Below are positions 23,982-33,601 of a stretch of 64,000 nucleotides of DNA, in pieces; positions within the stretch are counted from its first letter, which is position 1, and each line of letters opens with the position of its first letter. This DNA is from Microbacterium sp. (lineage in GTDB: Bacteria; Actinomycetota; Actinomycetes; Actinomycetales; Microbacteriaceae). Below the pieces are notes generated by a model. That model had not been told where the DNA came from, did no database searches, and worked only from the letters and a program-made list of their open reading frames with translations. Location of the stretch: contig JAEKKN010000018.1 in the NCBI GenBank assembly GCA_019510305.1, forward strand, positions 1-64,000, in the 5' to 3' direction. Position numbers and translations under genes: made by a program.

Positions 23982-24769
23982 GCCTCACGGTCGAAGGACT
24001 CGCGATCGAGATCGACGGGCGCCGCGTCGTCGACGGGATCTCGTTCGACGTGCCCGACGGGGCGAAGCTCGGTCTGATCGGCGAGTCGGGATCGGGGAAG
24101 TCGCTCACCGCGCTCGCGATCCTCGGGCTGCTGCCCGACGGGGCTCGCGCGAGCGGCAGCATCCGCTGGAACGGCACCGAACTGCTCGGCATGCCCGACC
24201 GCGAACTCGCGGCGCTGCGCGGTGACGACATCGGCATCGTGTTCCAGGAGCCGCGCACGGCACTGAATCCGATCCGCACGGTCGGCCGGCAGATCGCCGA
24301 GTCGATCCGCATCCACACCGGCATAGGACGCCGGGAAGCGCGTGAGCGAGCCATCGCCGAGGCCGCGCGCGTGCGCCTGCCGGATCCGGAGCGGATCGTC
24401 GATCGCTATCCGCACCAACTCTCAGGGGGCCAGCGACAGAGGGTCGCGATCGCGATGGCCCTCGCGTGCCGCCCCAAGCTCCTGATCGCCGACGAGCCGA
24501 CCACCGCACTCGACGTCACGATCCAGGCCGAGATCCTGAAGCTGCTGATGGACCTGGTCGAGAACGAGGGCATGTCGCTCATGTTCATCACCCACGACCT
24601 CGCGGTGCTCGCCCAGGTCGCGACCGACGGCGTCGTGCTCGAACACGGCCGCGTCGTCGAGGCGGCATCCGTCCGGACTCTTCTCACGGCGCCGTCGTCG
24701 CCGATCACCCAGGGTCTGCTGCGCGACGCGACCGCGACACTGTGGCGACCAGACGGGAGGCCGGAATGA
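23978..24769 (+). CDS. ABC transporter ATPase (DppD type)
   Basis: 263 residues. Walker A is GESGSGKS near residue 35, the Q-loop is [11 protein letters not shown], the signature motif is [16 protein letters not shown], Walker B is [12 protein letters not shown] and the switch histidine is in ITHDLAVLA. It lacks the long Cys-rich OppD C-terminal extension, so it is shorter than classic DppD. It energises uptake together with the following ATPase. Confidence 0.92.
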   Translation: MSLTVEGLAIEIDGRRVVDGISFDVPDGAKLGLIGESGSGKSLTALAILGLLPDGARASGSIRWNGTELLGMPDRELAALRGDDIGIVFQEPRTALNPIRTVGRQIAESIRIHTGIGRREARERAIAEAARVRLPDPERIVDRYPHQLSGGQRQRVAIAMALACRPKLLIADEPTTALDVTIQAEILKLLMDLVENEGMSLMFITHDLAVLAQVATDGVVLEHGRVVEAASVRTLLTAPSSPITQGLLRDATATLWRPDGRPE

Positions 24770-25560
24770 GCCTGATCGAGACCCGCGGCCTCAGCCGCGA
24801 GTTCGCTGTGCCGAAGCGTTCGGCATGGGAGCGCGGCCGCACTCAGACTGCGCTCGCGCCGACCGATCTCGACATCGTCGAGGGGTCGTCGGTCGGGATC
24901 ATCGGCGAGTCGGGCTCCGGAAAGTCCACCCTGGTCAAGCTGATCCTCGGACTCGACCGTCCGACGAAGGGAACGGTGTCGGTCGACGGTCGCGCAGTGG
25001 ATGCCACGGCATCCGCCCGATCACTGCACTGGCTGCGCCGCCAGACCGGACTCGTCTTCCAGGACCCCTACGCGTCGCTGGACCCCCGGATGAGCGCGGC
25101 GCAGATCATCGGCGAACCGCTGTGGGCGCTGCGCGTCGAGGAGGATCACGCGGCGAGGATCCGGGAGGTCCTCGAACAGGTCGGGCTGGAACCCGACATG
25201 GCCGATCGCTATCCGCACGAGTTCTCGGGTGGCCAGCGCCAGCGCATCGCCCTCGCTCGCGCCATCGTGCATCGCCCGGGTATCCTCGTCGGCGACGAGC
25301 CGCTGTCAGCGCTCGACGTCACCGTCCGTGCGCAGATCCTCGACCTCCTGATCGAGTTGCGCCGCACCACCGGACTCACACTCGTGATGGTGTCGCACGA
25401 CATCGGCGTCGTGCAGAACCTGTGCGATGCGGTGGTCGTCATGAAAGACGGTCGGATCGTCGAGCGCGGAACCACCGAGGAAGTTCTGCGGCATCCTCGG
25501 GAGGAGTACACGCAGACGCTGCTCGCGGCGATCCCGGTGATTCCGGACTCAGCGACCTGA
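24766..25560 (+). CDS. ABC transporter ATPase (DppF type)
   Basis: 264 residues. The N-terminal [19 protein letters not shown] shows the DppF-type insertion before the conserved beta strand. Walker A is [10 protein letters not shown], the Q-loop is [14 protein letters not shown], the signature is [14 protein letters not shown], Walker B is [12 protein letters not shown] and the H-loop is VSHDIGVV. It is the last gene of the operon and its end overlaps the convergent acetyltransferase gene by 12 bases. No terminator is visible between them. Confidence 0.92.
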   Translation: MSLIETRGLSREFAVPKRSAWERGRTQTALAPTDLDIVEGSSVGIIGESGSGKSTLVKLILGLDRPTKGTVSVDGRAVDATASARSLHWLRRQTGLVFQDPYASLDPRMSAAQIIGEPLWALRVEEDHAARIREVLEQVGLEPDMADRYPHEFSGGQRQRIALARAIVHRPGILVGDEPLSALDVTVRAQILDLLIELRRTTGLTLVMVSHDIGVVQNLCDAVVVMKDGRIVERGTTEEVLRHPREEYTQTLLAAIPVIPDSAT

Positions 25561-26160
25561 CCCGAACAGCTTCCGCCGCCGCACCGGCTTCAGAGCCTTC
25601 TTCATGTAGATCGTTCCGAGCTCGCGCCCGAACTTGTGGCCGACGCGTCCCATCCGCCCCGCCTCGACGAAGCCCAGCTTCGCGTGCAGCCGGATGGACG
25701 CCTCCGCCTTGCTGTCGCTGATCACCGCGACCATCTCGCGGATGCCGCGCTGCTCGCACGCGTCGATCAGCGCCTTCAGGAGGACTGCTCCCAGCCCTTT
25801 GCCGCCGGCTCCCGGACCCAGGTAGATCGAATCCTCGACCGTGTACCGGTAGGCGTTCTTGCCCGCCCAGGGCTGCGCGACCGCATATCCGAGCACGACG
25901 CCTCCCGGTGAGACGGCGACGAGGAACGGCAACTGCAGCCTGGCGAGCAGAGCGAACTTCTCGCGCCAGTACGGGATGCTGCTGCGCCCCTCATCGAGGG
26001 TGACGACGGAGTTGCTCACGAAGTGGTTGTAGATCTCCCGGATGTGCGGGAGATCGGATGCTCGAGCGGGCCTGATCGCGTAGGCGAACACCTCGGGGAC
26101 TGCAGCGGGGCGAAGATGACGCGGCAGCACGCGACGTCGATCGCCGGGTTCGAACTGCAT
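25549..26160 (-). CDS. GNAT N-acetyltransferase (phosphinothricin acetyltransferase-like)
   Basis: 203 residues. After a basic N-terminal extension, the PAT-like pattern runs YAIRPARASDLPHIREIYNHFV, WREKF, GYAVAQPW, YTVEDSIYLGPGAGGKGLGAVLLKALI (acetyl-CoA loop GxGxxGxG) and SIRLHAKLGFVEAGRM. The C-terminal tail is basic. Substrates of such proteins are amino-acid analogues such as methionine sulfoximine or unknown amines. It lies four bases upstream of the ung stop and probably follows its own promoter or the ung-SDR transcript. Confidence 0.85.
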   Translation of the reverse strand: MQFEPGDRRRVLPRHLRPAAVPEVFAYAIRPARASDLPHIREIYNHFVSNSVVTLDEGRSSIPYWREKFALLARLQLPFLVAVSPGGVVLGYAVAQPWAGKNAYRYTVEDSIYLGPGAGGKGLGAVLLKALIDACEQRGIREMVAVISDSKAEASIRLHAKLGFVEAGRMGRVGHKFGRELGTIYMKKALKPVRRRKLFGSGR

Positions 26161-26164
26161 GCGC

Positions 26165-26875
26165 TCAGCCTAGAGGGTGCTCGCCGGCGACGCGCCAGTC
26201 GATGCCGTCCACTCCCTGCTGCTCGAGCAGCGCGTTCGCGCGCGAGAACGGTCGCGATCCGAAGAAGCCGCGGCTGGCCGAGAGCGGCGAGGGGTGCGCC
26301 GAGGCGATCGACGGGGTGCCCCCGAGAAGCGGCTGCAGGTTCGCCGCATCCCTCCCCCACAGGATCGCGACGAGCGGCCGCTCGCGTGCGACGAGCGCGC
26401 GGATGGCGAGCTCGGTGACCTTCTCCCAGCCCCAGCCGCGGTGCGACGCCGCCTCGCCGGGGCGGACGGTGAGCACCCGGTTCAGCAGCAGCACCCCCTG
26501 GTCGCTCCATGCGGTGAGGTCCCCGTGCGGCGCCGGTGGGATGCCGAGATCATCCTGGCGCTCCTTGTAGATGTTGCCGAGGCTCCGCGGCACCGGCCGC
26601 ACGTCGCGGTCGACGGCGAAGGAGAGGCCGATGGGGTGCCCCGGCGTCGGATACGGGTCCTGCCCTGTGATCAGGACCTTCACATCGGCGAGCGGGCGCT
26701 GGAAGGCGCGGAGGACGTGAGGGCCGGCCGGCAGGTAGCCGTTGCCCGCAGCCTGCTCCGCGCGCAGACGCTCGCCGAGCTCGGTGATGACGGGCTGCAC
26801 AGGCGCGAGAGCCTCCGCCCAGCCCGGATCGATCTGACCGTCCGCCGCCAGCTCGGCGAGGGTGCGGCCGGGCAT
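26165..26875 (-). CDS. ung: Uracil-DNA glycosylase, family 1
   Basis: 236 residues. It removes uracil from DNA in base-excision repair. The catalytic water-activating loop is [31 protein letters not shown] is the family-1 pocket strand, and the DNA-intercalation loop is [13 protein letters not shown]. The aspartate of GQDPY is retained. The following proline in place of the common histidine is usual for actinobacterial UNG. Its ATG shares one base with the stop of the upstream SDR gene (TGATG). Confidence 0.95.
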   Translation of the reverse strand: MPGRTLAELAADGQIDPGWAEALAPVQPVITELGERLRAEQAAGNGYLPAGPHVLRAFQRPLADVKVLITGQDPYPTPGHPIGLSFAVDRDVRPVPRSLGNIYKERQDDLGIPPAPHGDLTAWSDQGVLLLNRVLTVRPGEAASHRGWGWEKVTELAIRALVARERPLVAILWGRDAANLQPLLGGTPSIASAHPSPLSASRGFFGSRPFSRANALLEQQGVDGIDWRVAGEHPLG

Positions 26876-27657
26876 CACTCGCCCGCGCGCACGCGCAGCG
26901 GTCCGCGCGCGAGCAGGTGGTTCGCCGACTGGGCGACCGGGCGCATCGTGATCAGGTCGAGATTCACGTGTCCGGGCGCCTCGAGCGCGTAGGCGATCAC
27001 ATCGGCCACATCGCTCGCCTGCAAGGGCGCCTCCACACCCGAGTACACCGCCTCCGCCGCGATCGCGTCTCCCCCGAGACGATTCAGCGTGAACTCCTCG
27101 GTGTGCACCATGCCGGGGGCGATCTCGGCGACGCGGATCGGCTCGCCGTTCAGCTCGAGGCGAAGCGCGTGCACGAGCATCGCCTGCGCCGCCTTGGCGG
27201 CGTTGTAGCCGCCGCCGCCCGCATATGCGACCTGCGCGGCGGTCGAGGTCACGAACACGGTGTCGGCGTGTCCGTCGACCGCCGCAGCCTTGCGCAGGAG
27301 CGGCAGGAGGCCTGCGACCAGACGCTGACTCGCCAACACGTTGGCGTCGTACATCCACTGCCAGTCGTCGACGGACGCGTCCTCGACCCGATCGGTGCCC
27401 CGCGCGCCGCCGGCGACCTGGACGAGCGCGTGCACCGGCCCCGTGGCGGCGATCTCGGAGACGAGCTCGGCGACGGCGTCGGCATCTGTCAGGTCGCAGG
27501 AGATCACCTGCGCTCCGGTACCCGCGGCGAGCGCCGCCAGACGGTCAGCGCGACGCGCGACCCCGACGACATCCCATCCGCGTGTCCGCAGGGCGCGCAC
27601 CGTCGCCTCGCCGATTCCCGAACTCGCACCTGTCACCACTGCACGCCTGTTCACCAT
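26875..27657 (-). CDS. Short-chain dehydrogenase/reductase
   Basis: 260 residues. The cofactor loop is VTGASSGIG, the arginine after beta-2 (VARRADRL) suggests NADP(H), and the catalytic Ser and Tyr/Lys are in [23 protein letters not shown] (Tyr-x3-Lys). The C-terminal [12 protein letters not shown] is typical of the YdfG/serine dehydrogenase-like subgroup. The substrate is unknown. TACGGT lies six bases before the ATG, so the transcript is probably leaderless and continues into ung. Confidence 0.88.
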   Translation of the reverse strand: MVNRRAVVTGASSGIGEATVRALRTRGWDVVGVARRADRLAALAAGTGAQVISCDLTDADAVAELVSEIAATGPVHALVQVAGGARGTDRVEDASVDDWQWMYDANVLASQRLVAGLLPLLRKAAAVDGHADTVFVTSTAAQVAYAGGGGYNAAKAAQAMLVHALRLELNGEPIRVAEIAPGMVHTEEFTLNRLGGDAIAAEAVYSGVEAPLQASDVADVIAYALEAPGHVNLDLITMRPVAQSANHLLARGPLRVRAGE

Positions 27658-27669
27658 GCCTCCACCGTA
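27655..27669 (-). promoter_or_regulatory. Leaderless promoter of the SDR-ung unit
   Basis: TACGGT, GGAGGC, ATG on the minus strand: a -10 hexamer six bases from the start codon. It lies inside the 149-base gap shared with the divergent metY gene. Confidence 0.6.
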
Positions 27670-27727
27670 CGACGTTCCGCGTCAGAACACGGAAGCCGGG
27701 TTGTTACGTCACATTTCCCATCCGTTG

Positions 27728-27756
27728 TTGACACCGGACGTTCTTCCGTACTCTCT
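27728..27756 (+). promoter_or_regulatory. Putative metY promoter
   Basis: A perfect -35 TTGACA at 27728-27733 is followed by TACTCT at 27749 (15-base spacer) or CTCTCT at 27751 (17-base spacer). The leader would be about 45-50 bases and ends in the ribosome-binding site AGGGGGAA. I looked for a SAM riboswitch core and did not find one. Confidence 0.5.
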
Positions 27757-27806
27757 CAGCAACGGCATCCGCCACCCACCCGCTTCGACGTTCCAGGGGG
27801 AACATC

Positions 27807-29129
27807 ATGTCCGCACCCGAGACCTGGCGTTTCGAGACCAAGCAGATCCACTCCGGCGCCGCTCCCGACCCGGTGACCAAGGCTCGCGCGACGCCGATCT
27901 ACCAGACCACCTCGTACGTGTTCGACAGCGCGGACCACGCGGCCAACCTCTTCGCGCTCGCGGAGTTCGGCAACATCTACACCCGCATCCAGAACCCCAC
28001 GCAGGACGTGCTCGAGCAGCGCCTCGCCGCCCTCGAAGGCGGAACCGGTGCGCTGGTGCTCTCCAGCGGACAGGCGGCGTCGACCTTCGCGATCCTGAAC
28101 ATCGCCGAAGCCGGCGACCACTTCGTCGCGTCGAGCTCGATCTACGGCGGCACGTACAACCTGTTCAAGTACACGCTCGCCAAGCTCGGCATCGAGGTCA
28201 CGTTCGTCGAGAACCAGGACGACCCCGAAGAGTGGCGTCGCGCCGTCCGTCCGAACACCAAGCTGTTCTTCGCGGAGACGATCGGCAACCCGCAGATCAA
28301 CGTGCTCGACATCCGCACCGTCGCCGACATCGCGCACGAGAGCGGCGTTCCGCTCATCGTCGACAACACGATCGCGACCCCGTACCTGATCCGCCCGTTC
28401 GAGTTCGGCGCCGACATCGTCGTCCACTCGGTCACGAAGTTCCTCGGCGGCCACGGCACCACGATCGGCGGCGCGATCATCGACGGCGGCACCTTCGAGT
28501 GGTCCAAGAACGTCGACAAGTTCCCGGGCCTCACGATCCCCGACCCCTCGTACCACGGTGCGAGCTACACCGCCGCGGTGGGCGACCCGCTCGCCTACAT
28601 CATCAAGGCCCGCGTGCAGCTGCTCCGCGACCTCGGCTCGGCCATCGCGCCGCAGAGCGCCTGGAACCTCATCCAGGGCATCGAGACGCTGTCGCTGCGC
28701 ATCGAGCGCCACGTGCAGAACGCACAGGAGATCGCAGAGTGGCTCGACAACCGTGACGACGTCGCGACGGTCAACTACTCGGGACTGCCCTCCTCCCCCT
28801 GGTACGCCGCAGCGAACAAGTACGCCCCGAAGGGCGTCGGCGCCGTGCTGTCCTTCGAGCTCAAGGGCGGTGTCGAGGCCGGTCGCGAGTTCGTGAACAG
28901 CCTCTCGCTGTTCAGCCACCTCGCCAACATCGGCGACGTGCGCTCGCTCGTCATCCACCCCGCGTCGACCACGCACGCACAGCTCACCCCCGAGCAGCAG
29001 CTCACCGCCGGCGTCACCCCTGGCCTGGTGCGTCTGTCGGTCGGCATCGAGAACGTCGACGACCTCAAGACCGATCTCGATCAGGCTCTCGCCGCGGCTC
29101 GCCGCGTGTCGGAGGCCGCTCGCGCCTGA
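27807..29129 (+). CDS. metY: O-acetylhomoserine sulfhydrylase
   Basis: 440 residues of the Cys/Met-metabolism PLP family. MetY makes homocysteine directly from O-acetylhomoserine and sulfide. The length, the opening [33 protein letters not shown] and the insert [14 protein letters not shown] separate it from shorter cystathionine synthases. PLP binding is shown by SSGQAAST, the aspartate in [12 protein letters not shown], and the Schiff-base lysine in [12 protein letters not shown] around residue 211. It is on the same strand as metX 1.1 kb downstream, with a terminator and an unrelated hydrolase gene in between. Together they form the direct sulfhydrylation route of methionine synthesis. Confidence 0.95.
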   Translation: MSAPETWRFETKQIHSGAAPDPVTKARATPIYQTTSYVFDSADHAANLFALAEFGNIYTRIQNPTQDVLEQRLAALEGGTGALVLSSGQAASTFAILNIAEAGDHFVASSSIYGGTYNLFKYTLAKLGIEVTFVENQDDPEEWRRAVRPNTKLFFAETIGNPQINVLDIRTVADIAHESGVPLIVDNTIATPYLIRPFEFGADIVVHSVTKFLGGHGTTIGGAIIDGGTFEWSKNVDKFPGLTIPDPSYHGASYTAAVGDPLAYIIKARVQLLRDLGSAIAPQSAWNLIQGIETLSLRIERHVQNAQEIAEWLDNRDDVATVNYSGLPSSPWYAAANKYAPKGVGAVLSFELKGGVEAGREFVNSLSLFSHLANIGDVRSLVIHPASTTHAQLTPEQQLTAGVTPGLVRLSVGIENVDDLKTDLDQALAAARRVSEAARA

Positions 29130-29139
29130 TCTTCGCGTT

Positions 29140-29187
29140 CGAACGCAGCGGTGCCCCGGATCTCGGTCCGGGGCACCGCTGCGTTCG
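29140..29187 (+). terminator. Terminator after metY
   Basis: A 21-base perfect stem (starting CGAACGCAGCGGTGCCCCGG) with loop TCTCGG, 10 bases after the metY stop. There is no T tail, but the length and position make termination likely. Confidence 0.8.
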
Positions 29188-29257
29188 GCCGGCGCCTCGT
29201 GCTCGGCGGGAGCACAGGCGCTCCCGGCGAGAATGGAATCCCCGCACAGAGGAGCCA

Positions 29258-30190
29258 CTGATCGAACCTGCACCACAGCCCCTCGCCGCTCGACGAACAC
29301 CCAGACGAGCCGCGCGACTTCTCGCGATCACCAGCGTCTGCCTGCTCCTCGCCGTCGTCTGCACCTGGGTGCCCGGAGCCATCGGCACCGCCGGGGCAGC
29401 CCTTCTCCCCTGGCTGGGGGTCGCTCTGCTCGGCGCCGTCGTGCTCGCCATCGTCTTCGCCCGGCGCATGCTGTTGCTCGTCCTGATCCCGGTCGTCGTC
29501 TGGGCCATTGCGATCGCCCCCTCCCTGCCGACTCCGGCGACGACGTCCAGCGCGGCCCCGCTCACGATCGTGAGTCAGAACGTGCGCGCGCATTCCGGTG
29601 GCGCCGGAGCGTCCGCCGAGGAGCTCGCCGCATCGGGAGCCGACGTGATCGCCCTCGTCGAGCTCGACGGCGACAGCCTCGGGGCCGCGTCCGAGGCCCT
29701 CGCCGAGCGCTATCCGCACTCCTACGCCGTCGGCACGGTCGGCGTGTGGAGCAGGTACCCGATCGTGGCAGCCGAACCTCTCACGCTCGGACTCGACTGG
29801 AAGCGCGCTCTCCGAGTCGCCGTCGAGGGCCCGGAATCCGAGATCGCGCTCTACGTGCTGCACGCCGCTTCGGTCCGACCGGGTCACCAGGACGGTCGCG
29901 ACACGATGCTGGCCGGCCTCGCCCGCACCGTGACCGCCGACCCGGCCGACGCGCTCGTCGTCGTGGGCGACTTCAACGCCGCGTCCACCGACCCCGCCAT
30001 GAACGCCCTGCGCACCGGGCTCGACTGGGTGAGGCCGACCGACGGCTCCCTCGGCCTCACCTGGCCCGCCGCCTTCCCGCTCACCAGGATCGACCAGGTC
30101 TTCGCGCGCGGAGTGACCGTGCTCTCGTCGACGACGGTTCACGCCGGCAACAGCGACCACCTCGCGACGAAGACCGTAGTCGACGGATAG
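29258..30190 (+). CDS. Membrane-anchored EEP-family hydrolase
   Basis: About 310 residues if read from CTG 29258; the first standard start in frame is GTG 29369, which would fall within or after the first membrane helix. Three N-terminal helices (LLAITSVCLLLAVVCTWV, LLPWLGVALLGAVVLAIVF, LLLVLIPVVVWAIAIAP) precede an endonuclease/exonuclease/phosphatase domain: IVSQNVRAHSG, VIALVELDGD, YAVGTVGVWSRYPI, VVVGDFNAASTDP, ARIDQVF-like RIDQVFARG, and the final AGNSDHLATKTVV. All catalytic Asn, Glu, Asp and His positions appear present, with the domain predicted outside the cell, as in VanJ/YafD-like proteins. GAGGAG lies just three bases before the CTG, so the exact start is unclear. Confidence 0.75.
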   Translation: MIEPAPQPLAARRTPRRAARLLAITSVCLLLAVVCTWVPGAIGTAGAALLPWLGVALLGAVVLAIVFARRMLLLVLIPVVVWAIAIAPSLPTPATTSSAAPLTIVSQNVRAHSGGAGASAEELAASGADVIALVELDGDSLGAASEALAERYPHSYAVGTVGVWSRYPIVAAEPLTLGLDWKRALRVAVEGPESEIALYVLHAASVRPGHQDGRDTMLAGLARTVTADPADALVVVGDFNAASTDPAMNALRTGLDWVRPTDGSLGLTWPAAFPLTRIDQVFARGVTVLSSTTVHAGNSDHLATKTVVDG

Positions 30191-30224
30191 GCGTAACCTT
30201 CGCCGGACCGTGCCCTCGGCGGGC

Positions 30225-30239
30225 GAGAATGGAACCATG
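30225..30239 (+). promoter_or_regulatory. Leaderless promoter of metX
   Basis: GAGAAT, GGAACC, ATG: the -10 hexamer ends six bases before the metX start, so no ribosome-binding site is needed. Confidence 0.55.
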
Positions 30240-31445
30240 GACTGGCAGACGACTTCGGAAGACACGGTGCCCTCGGCGCCGGTGACGGAGGCCGACGTCC
30301 GCCTGCTCCGCGCGCGACCGCCGGCGACCGGCGCCTGGCGCGACGGCGACCCGGCAGGAGGTCGCAAGTTCCTGTCTTCCGATGCGTTCCGGACCGAGAG
30401 CGGCGCCGAGCTGCCCGGCATCCGCCTCGCATTCGAGACCTGGGGCGAGTTGAACGCCGCGCGCGACAACGCGATCCTCGTGCTGCACGCTCTGACCGGC
30501 GACAGCCACGTCCGCGGGGACGCGGGAGCGGGACACCCCACCGCCGGCTGGTGGGAGGACATCGTCGGACCCGGTGCACCGCTCGACACGGAACGATGGT
30601 TCGTGATCGCGCCGAACATGCTGGGCGGATGCCAGGGGTCGACCGGCCCCGCGAGCATCGCGCCGAACGGCTACGAGTGGGCCTCCCGTTTCCCGTATCT
30701 GACGATCCGCGACCAGGTGGCGGCGCAGGTGCGCCTCGCCGATGCCCTCGGCATCGACGCCTGGGCGGCGGTCATCGGCGGATCGATGGGCGGCATGCAC
30801 GCCCTCGAGTGGGCGCTGATGCATCCCGAGCGGGTCGAGCGTCTCGCCGTTCTCTCGTCGCCTCCGATCACCACAGCCGATCAGATCGCTCTGAACACTG
30901 TGCAGCTCGAGACGATCCGCATGGATCCGAGGTTCCAAGGCGGCGAGTACTACGACCTCGCCGACGGCGACGGGCCCCACAAGGGTCTCGCGCTCGCGCG
31001 CCGCATGGCGCTGTTGAACTACCGCAGCCCGATCGAGTTGAACCAGCGCTTCCAGCGCTCCTGGCAGTCCGACGTCTCACCCCTCGGCCACGGCGGACGC
31101 TTCGCCGTGGAGTCGTACCTCGACTTCCACGGCAACAAGTTCACGCGCCGTTTCGACGCGAACAGCTATGTGACTCTCGTCGAGGCGATGAATTCGCACG
31201 ACGTCGGGCGCGACCGCGGCGGAGTCGAGGAGGCCCTGCGCACGGTGACGGCGAAGACGCTCGTCCTCGGGATCGACAGCGACCGGCTCTTCCCCGTCGA
31301 CGGACAGCATCGCATCGCACGCAGCATCCCGAACACCCTCGACGGCAACGAGGCGGTCGTGCTGACCAGCGACTTCGGCCACGACGGCTTCCTCATCGAG
31401 ACGGATGCCGTCGGCGGGCATCTCAGCCGGCTACTCGGCAGTTAG
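30237..31445 (+). CDS. metX: Homoserine O-acetyltransferase
   Basis: 402 residues of the alpha/beta-hydrolase acyltransferase family. It uses acetyl-CoA to activate homoserine for MetY. Key blocks are LAFETWGELNAARDNAILVLHALTGDSH, WFVIAPNMLGGCQGSTGP, the nucleophile elbow VIGGSMGGMHALEW (serine near residue 183), the aspartate in LGIDSDRLFP and the final SDFGHDGFLIE histidine. The N-terminal extension of about 55 residues is common in actinobacteria. It converges with the NUDIX gene, overlapping by 15 bases. Confidence 0.95.
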   Translation: MDWQTTSEDTVPSAPVTEADVRLLRARPPATGAWRDGDPAGGRKFLSSDAFRTESGAELPGIRLAFETWGELNAARDNAILVLHALTGDSHVRGDAGAGHPTAGWWEDIVGPGAPLDTERWFVIAPNMLGGCQGSTGPASIAPNGYEWASRFPYLTIRDQVAAQVRLADALGIDAWAAVIGGSMGGMHALEWALMHPERVERLAVLSSPPITTADQIALNTVQLETIRMDPRFQGGEYYDLADGDGPHKGLALARRMALLNYRSPIELNQRFQRSWQSDVSPLGHGGRFAVESYLDFHGNKFTRRFDANSYVTLVEAMNSHDVGRDRGGVEEALRTVTAKTLVLGIDSDRLFPVDGQHRIARSIPNTLDGNEAVVLTSDFGHDGFLIETDAVGGHLSRLLGS

Positions 31446-32027
31446 AGTCCACGGCAGCGTCTGCGTCTCCAGCCGCAGTCCGTCCCAGCGGAAGGTCGTC
31501 CCTTCGATCCGCGTGACGTAGAACCTCGCCTGGTCCGCCCCGGCGAGTGCGGCGTCCGCGTCGCGGAAGGCGCGCAGATCGTGCAGCGTCACCCAGGTGG
31601 GCGGGAACAGGATCCATTCCCCCGCCGCATGGCGCCGCAGCGCCTCGTCCGGCGTGATCCACGTGTGCTCGACCACCTCGGCGGCCGCGGCACGCACCTC
31701 GCCGGCTGACGACCTGGCAAGGAAGAACCAGGTGCGGATGCGCCGAGGGATGCCCTCAGGCGGCGTCCAGCTCGACAGCACGACGAGTTCGCCGACGTCG
31801 AGACCGACTTCTTCGGACGTCTCGCGGATGGCCGCTCTCCTGGCATCGTCGACTTCCCCCGCTCCCGGCATCCGATCGATCTCTTCGATCCTGCCGCCGG
31901 GGAACACCCACGCTCCGGCGAACGATCCGCGCTCCGGGCGGCGCATCAGCAGCACCTCGAGGCCGTGCTCTCCGGTTCGCAACAGGACCACGGTTCCGGC
32001 GACCGGCAGCTCTTCGGGGACGTCCAT
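31431..32027 (-). CDS. NUDIX hydrolase
   Basis: 198 residues. The Nudix box starts GGRIEEIDRM, contains an insertion, and ends RRAAIRETSEEVGL, with the catalytic REtxEExG core intact. The upstream TVVLLRTGEHGLEVLLMRRP and FAGAWVFPGG strands are typical of the NUDT7/8-19-like, coenzyme A or nucleotide-sugar diphosphatase branch. The substrate is not known. The ATG at 32027 follows TAGAGT by six bases, so a leaderless mRNA is likely. A GTG two codons upstream is possible but would lie within the promoter spacing. Confidence 0.85.
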   Translation of the reverse strand: MDVPEELPVAGTVVLLRTGEHGLEVLLMRRPERGSFAGAWVFPGGRIEEIDRMPGAGEVDDARRAAIRETSEEVGLDVGELVVLSSWTPPEGIPRRIRTWFFLARSSAGEVRAAAAEVVEHTWITPDEALRRHAAGEWILFPPTWVTLHDLRAFRDADAALAGADQARFYVTRIEGTTFRWDGLRLETQTLPWTLTAE

Positions 32028-32036
32028 CCCCACACT

Positions 32037-33257
32037 CTACGACCGGACCTGGGCCGTCCGGACGGGCTCCGCACGATACGACACCACAGCGATCAGCAGA
32101 CCGGCGAGCGCGAGGGCCGCGCCCGTCCAGGCGGGTGCGGTGAAGCCCCAGCCGAAGGCGATGACCGCGCCGCCGAGAAACGCGCCGAGGCTGTTGCCGA
32201 TGTTCAGGGCGGAGTGGTTGAGCGCCGCCGCGATCGACTGGTTGTCCTCGGCGACGTCCATGAGTTGCGTCTGGATCGTCGGGCTGAGCACCGACGAGAC
32301 GAAGCCGACGATGAACACCATGATCGCGAGCGACACGATCCAGAAGGACAGCAGGGCCAGCAGAACGAGCATCGCCGCGAGAACCGCGAGGCCGAGCAGC
32401 AGGGTGCGCTTGACGCTGATGTCGGCGAGATGACCGCCGACGAGGTTGCCCGCGGTCATGCCGAGTCCCATGAGCACGAGCACGATCGGAACGACCCATT
32501 CGGGCGAGCCGGCGATGTCGGTGACGACGGGGGCGATGTAGCTGTACACGGCGAAGAAGCCGCCGAACCCGATCGCGCCGACGCCGAGCGCGAACCACAC
32601 CTGCCGGATCCGGAAGACGCGCAGCTCGGCTCGCATCGTCCGACCAGGTTCCCCCGGATGCTCGGGCACGAAGAAGGCGATGCAGAGCGTCGCAAGAGCG
32701 AACACGCCCGCGACCACGCCGAACGCGACCCTCCAGCCCCACTGCTGACCGAGGAACGTCCCGAACGGCACGCCGACGACGTTCGCGATCGTCAGTCCGG
32801 TGAGGATGAAGGCGACCCCCTTGGCTCGGTTCCCCGGTCCCATGACGTCGGCGGCGACCAGGGCGCCGATGCCGAAATAGGCGCCGTGCGGCAGGCCGGC
32901 GAGAAAGCGCGACGCGCCGACCAGCTCGAAGCTGGGCAGCACGACCGTGAGCGCGTTGAAGGCGGTCAGTGCGAGCGCGAGGGCGATCATGACGCGGTGC
33001 CGCGGAAAACGCGCGACGAACCCGGCGATGGTCGGGGCTCCGACGACGACGCCGAGTGCGTAGAGCGAGATCAGCCAGCCTGCTTGGCTGAGAGCGTCTT
33101 CGGGGCTGGATGCCCAGAGCGTCGGGAGAAGGTCGGTCGCGATGTCGGGCAGAAGGCCCATGACGACGAACTCGGTCATGCCGATTCCGAAGCTGCCGAT
33201 GGCGAGGGAGAGGAGCGCCCTCTTCGCCGCACCCCTCGATTCAGTCGAGGGATTCAC
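32037..33257 (-). CDS. MFS transporter, DHA1 family
   Basis: 406 residues with 12 predicted membrane helices. FGIGMTEFVVMGLLPDIA in helix 1, GWLISLYALGVVVGAP and the loop VARFPRHRVMIALAL place it in the AraJ/YdhP-like drug:proton antiporter group. The inter-domain loop is short. The C-terminus ends RAEPVRTAQVRS. The exported compound is unknown; sugars, purines or drugs are known for relatives. TAGCAT lies six bases before GTG 33257, which suggests a leaderless start. Confidence 0.88.
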   Translation of the reverse strand: MNPSTESRGAAKRALLSLAIGSFGIGMTEFVVMGLLPDIATDLLPTLWASSPEDALSQAGWLISLYALGVVVGAPTIAGFVARFPRHRVMIALALALTAFNALTVVLPSFELVGASRFLAGLPHGAYFGIGALVAADVMGPGNRAKGVAFILTGLTIANVVGVPFGTFLGQQWGWRVAFGVVAGVFALATLCIAFFVPEHPGEPGRTMRAELRVFRIRQVWFALGVGAIGFGGFFAVYSYIAPVVTDIAGSPEWVVPIVLVLMGLGMTAGNLVGGHLADISVKRTLLLGLAVLAAMLVLLALLSFWIVSLAIMVFIVGFVSSVLSPTIQTQLMDVAEDNQSIAAALNHSALNIGNSLGAFLGGAVIAFGWGFTAPAWTGAALALAGLLIAVVSYRAEPVRTAQVRS

Positions 33258-33266
33258 CTGTCCATG

Positions 33267-33599
33267 CTACCGGTCGGGAGATTCGTCGATCGCCTGCTCG
33301 AGGCGTTCGATCTTCGCGTCGAGCTCTCCCGAGTATCCGGGACGGATGTCGGCCTTCAGCACCAGCGACACGCGTGACCCGAAGGGCATGACGGCTTCGG
33401 TCGCCCGCTTGACAACATCCATCACCGTGTCCCAATCGGGGCCTTCGACCTCGGTGAACATGCTGGTCGTCCGGTGCGGAAGACCAGATTCCCGGACGAC
33501 TCTGACCGCGGCGGCGACCGCGTCGTGCACGGAGGCGTCGTCGTGGTCCGAGCCGTCTGACGGGGCGCCGCTGGGTGCGACGGAGAAGGCGATGAGCAT
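33267..33599 (-). CDS. Thiamine-binding-like protein (YqgV/MTH1187 family)
   Basis: 110 residues. The fold is a small ferredoxin-like domain: MLIAFSVAPSG, VHDAVAAAVRVVRESGLPHRTTSMFTEVEG, MDVVKRATEAVMPFGSRVSLVLKADIRPGYSG. The family was shown elsewhere to bind thiamine and is thought to buffer or sense it; enzymatic activity is not known. The Asp/His-rich loop after the first strand is longer than usual. It lies two bases after the glycosyltransferase gene on the same strand and nine bases ahead of the MFS gene region. Confidence 0.8.
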   Translation of the reverse strand: MLIAFSVAPSGAPSDGSDHDDASVHDAVAAAVRVVRESGLPHRTTSMFTEVEGPDWDTVMDVVKRATEAVMPFGSRVSLVLKADIRPGYSGELDAKIERLEQAIDESPDR

Positions 33600-33601
33600 G
33601 G

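Noticed and set aside
27660..27806. SAM riboswitch before metY
   Set aside because: No SAM-I/IV or other SAM-binding core or strong stem set could be made out in the about 50-base leader.
31965..33377. 470-codon plus-strand frame opposite the MFS gene
   Set aside because: The translation is Asp/Arg/His/Glu-rich without hydrophobic or domain pattern; the minus strand has twelve membrane helices.
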